Below are positions 1 through 5,026 of a DNA stretch of 5,698 nt, in pieces (position 1 is the first letter of the stretch; the number at the start of each line of letters is the position of its first letter). The stretch comes from Methanomassiliicoccaceae archaeon (GTDB lineage: Archaea; Thermoplasmatota; Thermoplasmata; Methanomassiliicoccales; Methanomethylophilaceae): contig WRNL01000071.1 in NCBI GenBank assembly GCA_009776625.1, forward strand, positions 2,223-7,920, written 5' to 3'. Under the pieces are notes generated by a model. That model was not told where the DNA came from. It was given only the letters and a program-made list of their open reading frames with translations, and searched no databases. Made by a program: the position numbers and the translations under genes.

Positions 1-2
1 TC

Positions 3-620
3 CTGTACAAGGAGGAGAGGTACTCCGTGTCGATACCGGGGGCCCGCCAGGCCGACAACGCCTCGATGGCCATCGAGGCCGTGTCTAGGCTGAAGGTGTA
101 CGGCCAGTGCGTCAGGTGCAACGTCAAGAGGGGGCTGAGGGAGGTCAGGTGGCCCTGCAGGCTCGAGAGGGTGGCCGGGCTGCCTATAATACTGGACGTC
201 ACCCACACGGCGGCGGGCTCGGCCGCCCTCGCCGAGGACGCCCGCGCCATCTACGGGGAGGTGGACGTGGTGGTGGGGATGCTCAGGGACAAGGACGCCC
301 GGAGCATGGCGGAGGGCCTCTCCAAGGTGTCCCGCAGGGCCCTCGTCTCCCCCCTCGCCACGGAGAGGTCGGCGGACCCCGGGGCCCTCCTGGAGGCGTT
401 CGCCGGCACACCGGTGGAGGCGGAGGCGTTCGCCAGCGTTTCAGACGCGATGGACGCCGCGATGCGGGGGAGGGGCGGCAGGGACGTGCTGGTGACAGGG
501 TCGTTCCACACGGCAGAGGAGGCTATAACATGGTTGAAAAGGACGTATCCAGGATATTGGACATACTCTCAGAGGAATACGGCAGGGGCGCCTACCCGGG
601 AAGGTCGTCGGAAGGGCTGA
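3..620 (+). CDS. folC: Folylpolyglutamate / dihydrofolate synthase, C-terminal part (5' end outside window)
   Basis: This reading frame is open from the left edge and is the C-terminal end of a Mur-ligase-type enzyme. FolC enzymes ligate glutamate to dihydropteroate or reduced folate in the cytoplasm, using ATP. Visible landmarks are the SIPGARQADNAS stretch, where the central domain passes into the C-terminal domain; IILDVTHTAAG, in the place of the usual DGAHN motif; VVVGMLRDKDA; and VLVTGSFHTAEEA near the end, equivalent to the SFHT motif of bacterial FolC. The Asp and His of DGAHN are kept, but Gly-Ala is replaced by Val-Thr. The ATP-binding P-loop domain lies upstream, outside the window. 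After SFHT the protein continues for about 35 residues, more than usual, and most of this tail lies in the 91-nt overlap with nth. Folate use fits Methanomassiliicoccales, which rely on folate-type C1 enzymes. The FolC call is firm; whether it acts on dihydropteroate, folate or both cannot be told. Confidence 0.87.
   Translation: MYKEERYSVSIPGARQADNASMAIEAVSRLKVYGQCVRCNVKRGLREVRWPCRLERVAGLPIILDVTHTAAGSAALAEDARAIYGEVDVVVGMLRDKDARSMAEGLSKVSRRALVSPLATERSADPGALLEAFAGTPVEAEAFASVSDAMDAAMRGRGGRDVLVTGSFHTAEEAITWLKRTYPGYWTYSQRNTAGAPTREGRRKG
515..522 (+). promoter_or_regulatory. Ribosome binding site of nth
   Basis: The sequence AGAGGAGG lies 7 nt before the ATG at 530, inside the folC coding region. 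It is a strong match to the archaeal anti-Shine-Dalgarno. It fixes the start of nth at 530 and supports independent or coupled initiation within the overlapping upstream gene. Confidence 0.75.
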
Positions 621-1192
621 GCCCCGAGTGGGAGCCGGACCCGTTCCACGTGCTCATAGCGACCATCCTCTCCCAGAGGACCAAGGACGACAACACCAGG
701 AGGGCGTCGGACGGCCTGTTCAGGAGGTACGGCACGGTCGAGGAGCTCGCGGAGGCCGACCCGGACGAGGTCGCGGCGCTGATACGCCCAGCGGGGTTCC
801 CCAAACAGAAGTCGAGGGCGATAGTCGACTGCTGCCGTCTGCTCAGGGACGAGCACGGCTGCCGCGTCCCGGAGGACACGGAGGCGCTGCTGGGGCTGCC
901 CATGGTGGGCAGGAAGACCGCCGCCTGCGTGAGGGCGTACGCCATGGGGATACCGGCGGTGTGCGTGGACACGCACGTGCACAGGATATCCAACCTCATG
1001 GGGCTGGTGGACACGAGGGACCCCCTGGGCACCGAGATGGAGCTGATGAGGATCACCCCCCGGGACAGGTGGATCGACATAAACAAGTACCTCGTGCGGC
1101 ACGGCCAGGTCGTCTGCCTCCCGAACCGCCCCCGTTGCGAAAGATGCCCCGTCAGCCACATGTGCGACCATTTCTCGGGACGCGGGGCTTGA
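530..1192 (+). CDS. nth: Endonuclease III (DNA glycosylase / AP lyase)
   Basis: This 220-residue protein has the usual length for endonuclease III, a bifunctional enzyme that removes oxidised pyrimidines from DNA and cuts the abasic site in base excision repair. The helix-hairpin-helix is at about residues 120-132 (LLGLPMVGRKTA) and carries the expected catalytic Lys129. Asp147 in VCVDTHVHR matches the conserved catalytic aspartate. The C-terminal [4Fe-4S] motif is complete: Cys196-X6-Cys203-X2-Cys206-X5-Cys212. The N-terminal IATILSQRTKDDNT segment is the archaeal variant of the substrate-binding helix. The ATG at 530 is chosen because a good ribosome binding site precedes it and because residues encoded further upstream in this frame only mirror folC. 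It overlaps folC by 91 nt, so the two are probably co-transcribed. The next gene converges on it after 14 nt. Confidence 0.95.
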   Translation: MVEKDVSRILDILSEEYGRGAYPGRSSEGLSPEWEPDPFHVLIATILSQRTKDDNTRRASDGLFRRYGTVEELAEADPDEVAALIRPAGFPKQKSRAIVDCCRLLRDEHGCRVPEDTEALLGLPMVGRKTAACVRAYAMGIPAVCVDTHVHRISNLMGLVDTRDPLGTEMELMRITPRDRWIDINKYLVRHGQVVCLPNRPRCERCPVSHMCDHFSGRGA

Positions 1193-1206
1193 CGCACCCT
1201 GTGCGG

Positions 1207-1485
1207 TCATCGCCCGCCGTCGTCATCCCAGGGGATGTTGCAGCCCGAGTAGCATCCGCAAACGCAGTCGAGCCAATACCCCATCAGAGCGGTTTTCGCG
1301 TCATCCTTCTCACGGTATTCTGCGTGCAGCCCGCATATCTCGTCGTAAGCCGCCTCTTTCTCGCCGCCGCTGTCCTTGTACGATAAAACGGCCCCCCATC
1401 CTTCCATGAACAGCATCCAATGGTCGTCGTCCAGCCGCTCCGCGATGAATCCCAATGTGTCGCACAGGCTCTCTGCCTCTGTCAT
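1207..1485 (-). CDS. Small acidic cysteine-containing protein of unknown function
   Basis: I do not recognise this 92-residue protein. It is strongly acidic (12 Asp and 9 Glu against 4 Lys and 3 Arg) and aromatic in its first half (HWMLFMEGWG at residues 22-31). It ends with a cysteine cluster, Cys74-X-Cys76-X-Cys78-X3-Cys82, which could bind a metal or form disulfides. There is no signal peptide or membrane segment. Codon use differs from its neighbours: all three arginines are CGN (CGG, CGT, CGA) rather than AGG, leucine includes TTA and TTG, and GC content is visibly lower, hinting at a recently acquired gene. The ATG at 1485 has no convincing ribosome binding site. A TTTAGG sequence about 26 bp upstream on the minus strand could be a TATA box for a leaderless transcript. 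It converges with nth. A real gene is likely but not certain. Confidence 0.6.
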   Translation of the reverse strand: MTEAESLCDTLGFIAERLDDDHWMLFMEGWGAVLSYKDSGGEKEAAYDEICGLHAEYREKDDAKTALMGYWLDCVCGCYSGCNIPWDDDGGR

Positions 1486-1815
1486 ACTCTGCTCTTACAC
1501 GGCACCCCCCTAAACTCACAGAGCTAAACAATTGGCTCATAATTGGCTCAATTGGCTCATAATTGGCTCATAATTGGCTCAATTGGCTCACGATAGGCAC
1601 ATAATTGGCTCATCCAGGCTCGCTCAATGCGGCGGCGTTGATCAGCCGTCTGTGTCCGAGCGACGCGCCCGCCTCGAATAGTAAGCACGCTCACCTATCA
1701 GGGCGGGCTGTCCGCCAAGGCGGCCTTTCTCCACGGCGGCATCCATGGACGCCCGTTGCCGGGGAGGGTGGGGCGGAACAGATTTGGTTTATAGCGGGAG
1801 CATGATACCCCCCTG
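1486..1815. other. Gene-free intergenic region of 330 bp
   Basis: This gap separates two divergent genes. It holds a short-unit tandem array at 1530-1613, then about 165 bp of GC-rich sequence with several small GGCGG/CCGCC inverted repeats (for example GGCGG at 1702-1706 with CCGCC at 1712-1716), and finally the hypA promoter. I found no convincing open reading frame, tRNA or known RNA family in it. It is long for this compact, otherwise tightly packed stretch. Confidence 0.7.
1530..1613. repeat. Tandem array of AATTGGCTC units with 9/11-bp spacing
   Basis: Seven exact copies of AATTGGCTC start at 1530, 1541, 1550, 1561, 1572, 1581 and 1603. A degenerate copy (GATAGGCAC, 6 of 9 matching) is at 1592. 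Copies either abut directly (9-bp step) or are separated by AT, or AC before the degenerate copy (11-bp step). The mean step is 73/7, about 10.4 bp, close to one helical turn. AATT is self-complementary, and abutting copies create CAATTG palindromes. The array is AT-rich against a GC-rich genome. It lies 45 to 128 bp upstream of the small acidic gene and about 200 bp upstream of hypA. Possible roles are a cooperative binding site, a bent-DNA element or a slippage product. It does not code in a sustained frame. Confidence 0.93.
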
Positions 1816-1816
1816 A
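1780..1816 (+). promoter_or_regulatory. TATA box and predicted leaderless start for hypA
   Basis: TTTATA at 1788-1793 follows an ACAGATTTGG stretch that could serve as a BRE. Its centre is about 26 bp before the A of the hypA ATG at 1816, the normal archaeal TATA-to-start distance. The bases just before the ATG are a run of C, not a Shine-Dalgarno sequence. Together these suggest the mRNA begins at or next to the start codon. No start site has been mapped here. Confidence 0.55.
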
Positions 1817-2196
1817 TGCATGAGGTGTCCGTAATGGCGGAGCTGATGTCCGCCATCGAGAGGGAGCTGGAGAGCCGCAACGTCGTTTCTGTAAAGGAGG
1901 TGGCGCTGACCGTCGGGAGGCTAACCAACCTCGGCGCAGAGCAGCTGGGGTTCGCCTACGAGGTGATGTCGAGGGGCACGGTGTTCGAGGGCTCCACGCT
2001 AGTGATAGAGGAGGAGGCCGTCCGGGTGAGCTGTGGGAAATGCGGGTACGAAGGCCCCGCTAAAAGCATCGACATGGGGGAGGAGACCCACCTCCAGATA
2101 CCGGTGCTCTCCTGCCCTGAATGCGGCGGCGCCGTTTCCGTGACCGCCGGCAAGTCCTGCTGCGTCAGGTCCATAGAGATAGAGGAGGGGGGCTGA
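1816..2196 (+). CDS. hypA: Hydrogenase maturation nickel metallochaperone HypA
   Basis: This 126-residue protein has the normal HypA length and architecture. HypA binds nickel and, with the GTPase HypB, inserts it into the large subunit of [NiFe] hydrogenases in the cytoplasm. The nickel site is the N-terminal Met1-His2-Glu3. The structural zinc site is formed by two CxxC pairs, Cys73-Gly-Lys-Cys76 and Cys100-Pro-Glu-Cys103. The KEVALTVGRL and FAYEVMSRGT segments are typical of the family. The start at 1816 is set by the MHE motif, which must be N-terminal for nickel binding. The stop codon shares one base with the hypD start, so the two genes are surely one operon. hypB is not in this window. 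Confidence 0.95.
   Translation: MHEVSVMAELMSAIERELESRNVVSVKEVALTVGRLTNLGAEQLGFAYEVMSRGTVFEGSTLVIEEEAVRVSCGKCGYEGPAKSIDMGEETHLQIPVLSCPECGGAVSVTAGKSCCVRSIEIEEGG
2182..2188 (+). promoter_or_regulatory. Ribosome binding site of hypD
   Basis: GAGGAGG, followed by further G residues, lies inside the end of hypA, 7 nt before the hypD ATG at 2196. It fixes that start and allows coupled translation from hypA. Confidence 0.75.
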
Positions 2197-3278
2197 TGTT
2201 CAAGTACAGGGACGAGGGGACGGCGAAGAGGATGCTCTCCGCCATCAAGGACACAGGAATAGAGAGCAGGTTCATGCACGTCTGCGGCACCCACCAGGAC
2301 ACGATCGTCAGGTTCGGCCTGGAGGAGATGCTCGCCGATGCGGGGGTGGAGATATGCCAAGGGCCCGGATGCCCGGTCTGCGTCACCACCAGCAGGGAGA
2401 TTGCCGACGCGGTGACCCTCGCCCGCAACGGCGTCACCGTGACGGCGTTCGGGGACATGATGCGCGTCCCCACGACCATAGGCTCGCTCTTCGACGCGAA
2501 GGCCGACGGCGCCGACGTCAGGATCGTGTACTCGATAGAGGACGCGGTCAGGATGGCCTCCGAGCAGTCCAAGCCGCTCGTGTTCGTGGCGGTCGGTTTC
2601 GAGACCACCGCCCCGTCGACCTGCGTCCCCCTGAGCAAGGGCGGCCTCCCCCCGAACTTCAGCATATACAGCTGCCACAGGGTCTGCCCCCCCATACTGG
2701 AGGCGGTGTTCGAGATGGGCGAGACGAGGATGAACGGCATGATAATGCCCGGGCACGTCGCGGTGATAACCGGGCTGGGGCCGTTCAGGCGCTTCTCCGA
2801 GGAGTACCGCATGCCGCAGGTCGTGGCGGGGTTCGAGCCCCTGGACGTGCTCATGGCGTCGTACATGCTGACCAAGCAGATCGAGGAGGGCCGCGCCGAG
2901 GTGGAGAACGAGTACACCCGGCTGGTGAAGGAGGGCGGCAACCCCATCGCGAGGAGGCTGATGGAGGAGACCTTCGTCCCCGTCGACAGGGAGTGGAGGG
3001 GGTTCCCTGTGATACCGAAGAGCGCCCTCGCGCTCAGGCCCGAGCATTCGGAGCATGACGCCGCCGTGGTACATGAGGGAATCCTCGCGCTGACCCCGGA
3101 GGTGGAGGCGGAGGCGGCGGGGTGCAGGTGCGGGGAGGTGCTGAGAGGGCTTATTAAGTCAGAAGACTGTCCCATGTTCGGCGGCGCCTGCAAGCCGGGG
3201 AGCCCCATGGGTCCGTGCATGGTCTCGGAGGAGGGGAGCTGCAGCATAGCGCACAGGTTCTCCGCAAGGAGGGAGTGA
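2196..3278 (+). CDS. hypD: Hydrogenase maturation factor HypD
   Basis: This 360-residue protein is a full-length HypD, the iron-sulfur scaffold that, with HypC and HypE/HypF, builds the Fe(CN)2CO unit of the [NiFe]-hydrogenase active site. Family motifs occur in order: MHVCGTH with Cys30; GPGCPVC with Cys59 and Cys62, the redox-active pair region; GFETTAPST at 134-142; MPGHVAVI around 184-191; and the C-terminal cysteine-rich domain. In that domain, CRC at 310-312 and Cys325, Cys332, Cys341 and Cys349 carry the [4Fe-4S] ligands, in the familiar CPMFGGAC and GPCMVSEEGSC contexts. The start at 2196 shares its A with the hypA stop and follows a strong ribosome binding site; an upstream extension would only mirror hypA. 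No key residue is missing. hypC, hypE and hypF must lie elsewhere. Confidence 0.97.
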   Translation: MFKYRDEGTAKRMLSAIKDTGIESRFMHVCGTHQDTIVRFGLEEMLADAGVEICQGPGCPVCVTTSREIADAVTLARNGVTVTAFGDMMRVPTTIGSLFDAKADGADVRIVYSIEDAVRMASEQSKPLVFVAVGFETTAPSTCVPLSKGGLPPNFSIYSCHRVCPPILEAVFEMGETRMNGMIMPGHVAVITGLGPFRRFSEEYRMPQVVAGFEPLDVLMASYMLTKQIEEGRAEVENEYTRLVKEGGNPIARRLMEETFVPVDREWRGFPVIPKSALALRPEHSEHDAAVVHEGILALTPEVEAEAAGCRCGEVLRGLIKSEDCPMFGGACKPGSPMGPCMVSEEGSCSIAHRFSARRE

Positions 3279-3309
3279 GACGAAGACAGACGGGAAAAAC
3301 CTGAGGTCC

Positions 3310-3825
3310 GTGCTGGTGGTCACGAACGACTCCACAGTGTTCCTTAAGAAGGGGCTGGCCACAGCCTTCGAGATGTTCGGTGGGCGCGCCGAGGAGGTGA
3401 AGAGGCTTGTGGCGAGGCTCGACACCGCCAAGAAGGACGGGAGGAAGATGTGCGATGTCTCCTTCGGCCTCATCTCGACTAGGTTCGGGTTCGTCCCTGG
3501 GAACTACGTCATAGCGAGCTACGACGGCGTCATGTCGAACAAGAAGGACTACGAGAGGGTCCAGAGGGAGAAGGACTACCTGGGCCAGGTGGGCCAGGCG
3601 TCGGTGTACTTCGACAGGGTGGTGGTATGCGTCCCGAAGGACATGTTCGCAATGATGCTGGAGGACGACACCTTCATGCACGGGAAGGTCATAGCCGTCA
3701 CGAGCCCCGTTTTCGAGGAGGAGTGCGCGAAGAGGGGCTGGACACACCTCGAGAGGAAGAGGGGCCCCCGCCTCGGGAAGGAGAACGCCGAGAGGGTGTT
3801 CAGGCTGATCGAGGAGGAGTCCTGA
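3310..3825 (+). CDS. Conserved-looking protein of unknown function, weakly DUF6884-like
   Basis: I cannot name this 171-residue protein with confidence. A central motif, FGLISTRFGFV at about residues 52-62 followed by YVIASYD at 66-72, resembles the LSA(R/K)YGLV...IxPYD pattern of DUF6884 and YaaA-like proteins, whose function is not settled. The N-terminus (VVTNDSTVFLKKG) and the VVVCVPKDMF segment at about 104-113 read like beta strands of an alpha/beta domain. There is no signal peptide or membrane helix; the C-terminus is highly charged. Two in-frame GTG codons, at 3310 and 3316, could start it. A GAGGT at 3303-3307 is 8 nt before 3316 but only 2 nt before 3310, so 3316 is the better-placed start. 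It begins about 31 bp after hypD on the same strand and is probably co-transcribed, but nothing ties it to hydrogenase maturation. Its stop directly abuts the stop of the convergent gene. Confidence 0.8.
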   Translation: MLVVTNDSTVFLKKGLATAFEMFGGRAEEVKRLVARLDTAKKDGRKMCDVSFGLISTRFGFVPGNYVIASYDGVMSNKKDYERVQREKDYLGQVGQASVYFDRVVVCVPKDMFAMMLEDDTFMHGKVIAVTSPVFEEECAKRGWTHLERKRGPRLGKENAERVFRLIEEES

Positions 3826-4509
3826 TCAGGCCCCGTCCCTCCTTGCCCTGAGCCTCCCCTTGTCATCCGCGCCGACCCTGAGGGAGTCGTACACCTTCCG
3901 GAGGGCCATGTCCCTTATGCCCCCGTCCAGGGAGTCCGAGAACAACGCCGCCTCCGTCTTCTCAGGGTATCTTATGAAACAGCACGAGAGCGCCCACGCG
4001 GCCCCCATCCTGTAGTAGCGCCCCTCGTGGCACGCCGCCGTCAGCAGCTCTAGCACACGGTCGATGTGCCCGTCGTCCAGGAAATGCGCCAGCATGAACA
4101 CCGCCGACGCCCTCATGCCGAACTCGCCGCCGGAGCGGATCAGCTCCTCGCAGTACTCCCACAGCCTCTCCCTGTCAGCCGCTCCCCTGACCTTCCATTC
4201 CATGCAGAAGGTGTCGCAGACCGCCCAGTCGTCTATCGTGGGGACGAACCCCTTCGTCAGGCTCAGGCGCTCGTCGAGCCCCATCTCCGCGCCAGCTATC
4301 ACCAGGGCCCTGAGCCTGCGCTCCTCGTGGAGCGCCGCAGGCTCCTCCAGGAAGGACCTCCAGTCCCCCCTGCATATCCTCTTCGAGATGCCTCTAAGGA
4401 CCGGCATCCTCACGCCGAGCACGTCCCCGGCGCCCGGCACGGACCCGGCGTGGGACTCACGGAACGCCGGGTCGGCGTTGCGCTCAAGCTCCTCCCTCAG
4501 GGAGGTCAG
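3826..4509 (-). CDS. AlkD-like DNA alkylation repair glycosylase, probable CTG start
   Basis: This is a DNA alkylation repair protein of the AlkD/COG4912 HEAT-repeat family, which removes alkylated bases. From the proposed start it is 227 residues, a normal family length. Landmarks are an N-terminal LREELERNADPAF helix, VLGVRMPVLR, IDDWAVCDTFC (the conserved W..CD region near the active site), YYRMGAAWALSCCFIRYPEKT, and ALRKVYDSLRV near the end. The start is unusual. Homology reaches LREELERNADP, yet no ATG, GTG or TTG lies in frame between there and far inside the upstream methyltransferase. The best candidate is CTG at 4509-4507, in a CTGA overlap with the methyltransferase stop and 8 nt after a Shine-Dalgarno-like GAGGGG. 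An in-frame GTG near 4439 would lose the conserved N-terminal helix. A frameshift fusion with the upstream gene is another possibility. Co-transcribed with the methyltransferase. Confidence 0.88.
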   Translation of the reverse strand: MTSLREELERNADPAFRESHAGSVPGAGDVLGVRMPVLRGISKRICRGDWRSFLEEPAALHEERRLRALVIAGAEMGLDERLSLTKGFVPTIDDWAVCDTFCMEWKVRGAADRERLWEYCEELIRSGGEFGMRASAVFMLAHFLDDGHIDRVLELLTAACHEGRYYRMGAAWALSCCFIRYPEKTEAALFSDSLDGGIRDMALRKVYDSLRVGADDKGRLRARRDGA

Positions 4510-4973
4510 GGCCTCATCCCCTCGATGTCCATCAGCCTTCTCTTCAGCGCGAGGCCGCCGCCGAACCCCCCCAGCCCGTCCGAGGCCACCGCTCTGTGGC
4601 AGGGTATAAACAAAGGCACGGGGTTGGCGCCGCAGGCGCCGCCCACCGCCCTGTAGGCGTTCGGGCGGCCGACCCCCGCCGCTACCTCCCTGTACGTGGC
4701 CGTCCTCCCATAGGGTATCTTCCCCAGCTCGTCCCACACGCTCCTCTGGAAGTCGGTCCCCGCCACTCTGAGGGGGATGTCGAACTCCTTCCGCTTCCCT
4801 GCAAGGTACTCGTCGATCTGGCGTGCGGCCTCGGCGATGACGGGGCTCTCCCCGCATTCCCTGAAAGGGAGGTTGCTGTTGGGGAGGTACACCCCGTCGA
4901 TGCTCCCCTCCCCGTCGTCGGAGATGCTGACCTTCCCGATGAGGGTCATATAGGTATGTATCACGCCCGCCAT
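4506..4973 (-). CDS. ogt: Methylated-DNA--[protein]-cysteine S-methyltransferase
   Basis: This 155-residue protein is an O6-alkylguanine-DNA alkyltransferase. It takes the alkyl group from O6-alkylguanine (and O4-alkylthymine) onto its own cysteine in a single-turnover reaction. The acceptor is Cys125 in IPCHR. The DNA-binding helix is preserved in PNAYRAVGGACGANPVP, where Arg108 matches the arginine that stands in for the flipped base. FQRSVWDELGKIPYGRTATY at 75-94 is the usual start of the catalytic domain, and the C-terminal GLALKRRLMDIEG is typical. The N-terminal domain is short and divergent. The ATG at 4973 has no Shine-Dalgarno sequence but sits about 25 bp after a TATA-like box, so a leaderless mRNA is likely; a later ATG at residue 9 is the alternative. 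Its TGA overlaps the apparent CTG start of the AlkD-like gene, making a two-gene alkylation-repair operon. The symbol ogt is used generically. Confidence 0.95.
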   Translation of the reverse strand: MAGVIHTYMTLIGKVSISDDGEGSIDGVYLPNSNLPFRECGESPVIAEAARQIDEYLAGKRKEFDIPLRVAGTDFQRSVWDELGKIPYGRTATYREVAAGVGRPNAYRAVGGACGANPVPLFIPCHRAVASDGLGGFGGGLALKRRLMDIEGMRP

Positions 4974-4980
4974 GGGAGGT

Positions 4981-5003
4981 TATTTTCCCGACAATACTTA
5001 TTT
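4981..5003. promoter_or_regulatory. Shared AT-rich core promoter between divergent genes
   Basis: In this GC-rich sequence the 53-bp gap between the two divergent start codons contains one AT-rich block. Its core, AATACTTATT at 4993-5002, has perfect inverted arms (AATA/TATT) around a central CT. The core is centred about 25 bp from the methyltransferase ATG (4973) and about 29 bp from the DUF1848 ATG (5027), so one TATA-like element could serve both directions. Neither gene has a good Shine-Dalgarno sequence, which fits leaderless starts. Overlapping but separate TATA boxes are equally possible. Confidence 0.5.
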
Positions 5004-5026
5004 CCTCCTATCGCATCGGCGGGGCG

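Noticed and set aside
107..529. N-terminal extension of nth in its own frame
   Set aside because: The translation is Gly/Arg-rich shadow of folC; the nth protein begins with a normal sequence at 530 after a good ribosome binding site.
628..1386. A 252-codon plus-strand frame overlapping nth
   Set aside because: It is a shadow of nth in another frame, rich in Gly, Arg and Pro, without any domain signal.
1530..1613. CRISPR array
   Set aside because: The units are only 9 bp with at most 2-bp linkers; there are no unique spacers and no cas gene.
1625..1700. Possible tRNA because of a TCGAATA stretch and a D-loop-like TTGATCAGCCG
   Set aside because: No acceptor stem, anticodon arm or matching T stem can be folded around these pieces.
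1701..1740. GGCGG/CCGCC inverted repeats as a terminator or structured RNA
   Set aside because: The stems are only about 5 bp, loops are short or compete, no T-run follows, and such matches are expected by chance in GC-rich DNA.
1605..1805. Plus-strand 66-codon frame starting at TTG in the repeat array, and the opposing minus-strand 76-codon frame
   Set aside because: No ribosome binding site, no recognisable motif and no codon bias; the plus-strand start lies within a repeat unit.
1956..3074. A 372-codon open frame on the minus strand across hypA and hypD
   Set aside because: It mirrors two certain genes, its peptide is rich in His, Arg, Gly and Pro as expected from the reverse of GC-rich codons, and it shows no family motif.
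4510..4857. Long form of the AlkD-like protein starting inside the methyltransferase
   Set aside because: The extra residues are a low-complexity shadow of the methyltransferase and the family has no such N-terminal domain.
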